DNA of 12,835 nt, taken from positions 1 to 12,835 of the forward strand of contig CAKTZN010000033.1 of the NCBI GenBank assembly GCA_934635545.1, written 5' to 3'. A program made the position numbers and the translations under genes. This stretch comes from an uncultured Oscillospiraceae bacterium. Its GTDB lineage: Bacteria > Bacillota > Clostridia > Oscillospirales > Oscillospiraceae. This document shows positions 12,088-12,835 of this stretch, in pieces. The notes beneath the pieces were generated by a model. It did not search any database. It was not told where the DNA came from and saw only the letters and a list, made by a program, of their open reading frames with translations. Position 1 is the first letter of the stretch. Every line of letters starts with the position of its first letter.

Positions 12088-12804
12088 TTACTTCTTCGCG
12101 CCCTCTACGGCGGCGGTCTTGGCGCTCAGATCCTCGCACAGGTCACGCTGGGCAAACTCCGGATTGCGGGGCAGCGTCAGGTCAAAGCGTTCGATCTGGT
12201 TGACCTTCACCGTCAGGTGATCGGCGGACAGGCCCAGAATGTGGCCGCCCTGGGTCTTGTCGCCGCTGAGGTAGTGGAAGTGCCAGCCCGGCAGGTTGAT
12301 GCCGTTCACATACCGGGGACACCAGACGGCGATGACGGTGCCGTAGGTGTTGGCAAAGTGGAACTCCCGCTGGTTCTTGGCCACCTCGGACAGGGTAGGA
12401 TAGGGCTTCTGGCAGGCAAAGCAGCTACGGACGTGCATGGTCTTGAACTCACCGGTGGCCTTGATCATGTAAAAGATGTTTTGGTTGCCCGCTACATAAG
12501 GTGCTAACGCTTTCTTCATGGCTTCGATGTCCGCGATATCCCGCAGCTCCACGGTGGGAACGCTCTCATCGAACTTGGCCACCGTGCCGAAGGCCACGCC
12601 GTCCTCCGGCTTCATGACGACCACCTTGCCGTCCGCGGTGGCCTTGTAGGCCACGCCGTCCTCGAAAATGGCCTCGCCGTCCAGTCCGGTGTAGGTGCCG
12701 ATACCGGTGTCGGCGTGGTGAAGGAAGTCCTTCACGCTGACGGTCTCATCAAAATTGCCCAGCATCAATGCGTTCAGTGTGGACGCCTGGATCAGTGTTT
12801 TCAT
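12088..12804 (-). CDS. budA: Alpha-acetolactate decarboxylase
   Basis: The 238-residue protein starts at ATG 12804 with AAAGGAG ten bases upstream, and its length matches the family. It decarboxylates 2-acetolactate to (R)-acetoin and CO2 in the cytoplasm, diverting pyruvate to a neutral product and balancing branched-chain amino-acid synthesis. Diagnostic features are the N-terminal STLNALMLGNFDETVSVKDF, the mid-region GDGVAY/GVAFGTVAKF-like strands, and the zinc-binding histidines in GWHFHYLSGDKTQGGH: His175, His177 and His188, the same HxH-10-H spacing as in characterised decarboxylases. LPRNPEF lies near the C-terminus. No acetolactate synthase is visible; its partner may lie upstream, outside the window, or elsewhere. 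The promoter is beyond the window edge. Intact. Confidence 0.93.
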   Translation of the reverse strand: MKTLIQASTLNALMLGNFDETVSVKDFLHHADTGIGTYTGLDGEAIFEDGVAYKATADGKVVVMKPEDGVAFGTVAKFDESVPTVELRDIADIEAMKKALAPYVAGNQNIFYMIKATGEFKTMHVRSCFACQKPYPTLSEVAKNQREFHFANTYGTVIAVWCPRYVNGINLPGWHFHYLSGDKTQGGHILGLSADHLTVKVNQIERFDLTLPRNPEFAQRDLCEDLSAKTAAVEGAKK

Positions 12805-12835
12805 ATGTACACACTCCTTTTTGCGAATCGGTATA

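Overview
The window looks like chromosomal DNA of a Gram-positive Clostridia bacterium, most likely a gut Oscillospiraceae-type organism. The reasons are GC-rich genes separated by AT-rich intergenic gaps, near-consensus sigma-A promoters, strong AAGGAGG-type ribosome sites, and gene content typical of that group. The taxon is inferred from style and protein resemblance, not from a marker gene.

Layout. (1) Positions 1-3954 (+) hold a compact membrane-associated cluster: a 5'-truncated SPFH (stomatin/YdjI-like) protein with three C-terminal zinc ribbons, a DUF5684-like multi-span membrane protein with one zinc ribbon, an unrecognised membrane-anchored protein of 155 residues, a YdjG-like double zinc-ribbon protein with a C-terminal membrane helix, and a YdjH-like TPM-domain protein. 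The SPFH, YdjG and TPM members match three genes of the Bacillus subtilis ydjFGHI envelope-stress operon; no pspA is visible, but the window cuts the cluster upstream. (2) An intact GNAT acetyltransferase follows (4050-4577). (3) Positions 4578-9470 are a zone of gene decay around one intact TetR-MATE efflux operon (5336-7214). Remnants on both sides are an ogt/MGMT middle fragment, a prolyl-tRNA deacylase with a frameshift and internal loss, an alkA-ogt alkylation-repair pair on the minus strand, an amidohydrolase with a nonsense codon and lost 3' end, and a PhzF-family gene and a LysR regulator whose 5' halves were apparently removed together. The damage is mostly short internal deletions. 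(4) Positions 9507-11681 hold a large secreted beta-helix lipoprotein (-) bracketed by two hairpins with the same 14-bp stem. (5) Positions 11721-12804 (-) hold a small two-helix membrane protein and an intact acetolactate decarboxylase.

Functionally, the left cluster is probably envelope maintenance, TetR-MATE is drug or metabolite export under its own repressor, the lipoprotein is a surface protein possibly switched by a two-component system, and the decarboxylase makes acetoin. I see no CRISPR array, tRNA, rRNA, transposase or phage gene. The most promising material for new biology is the zinc-ribbon-rich membrane cluster with its uncharacterised member, and the hairpin-bracketed lipoprotein.
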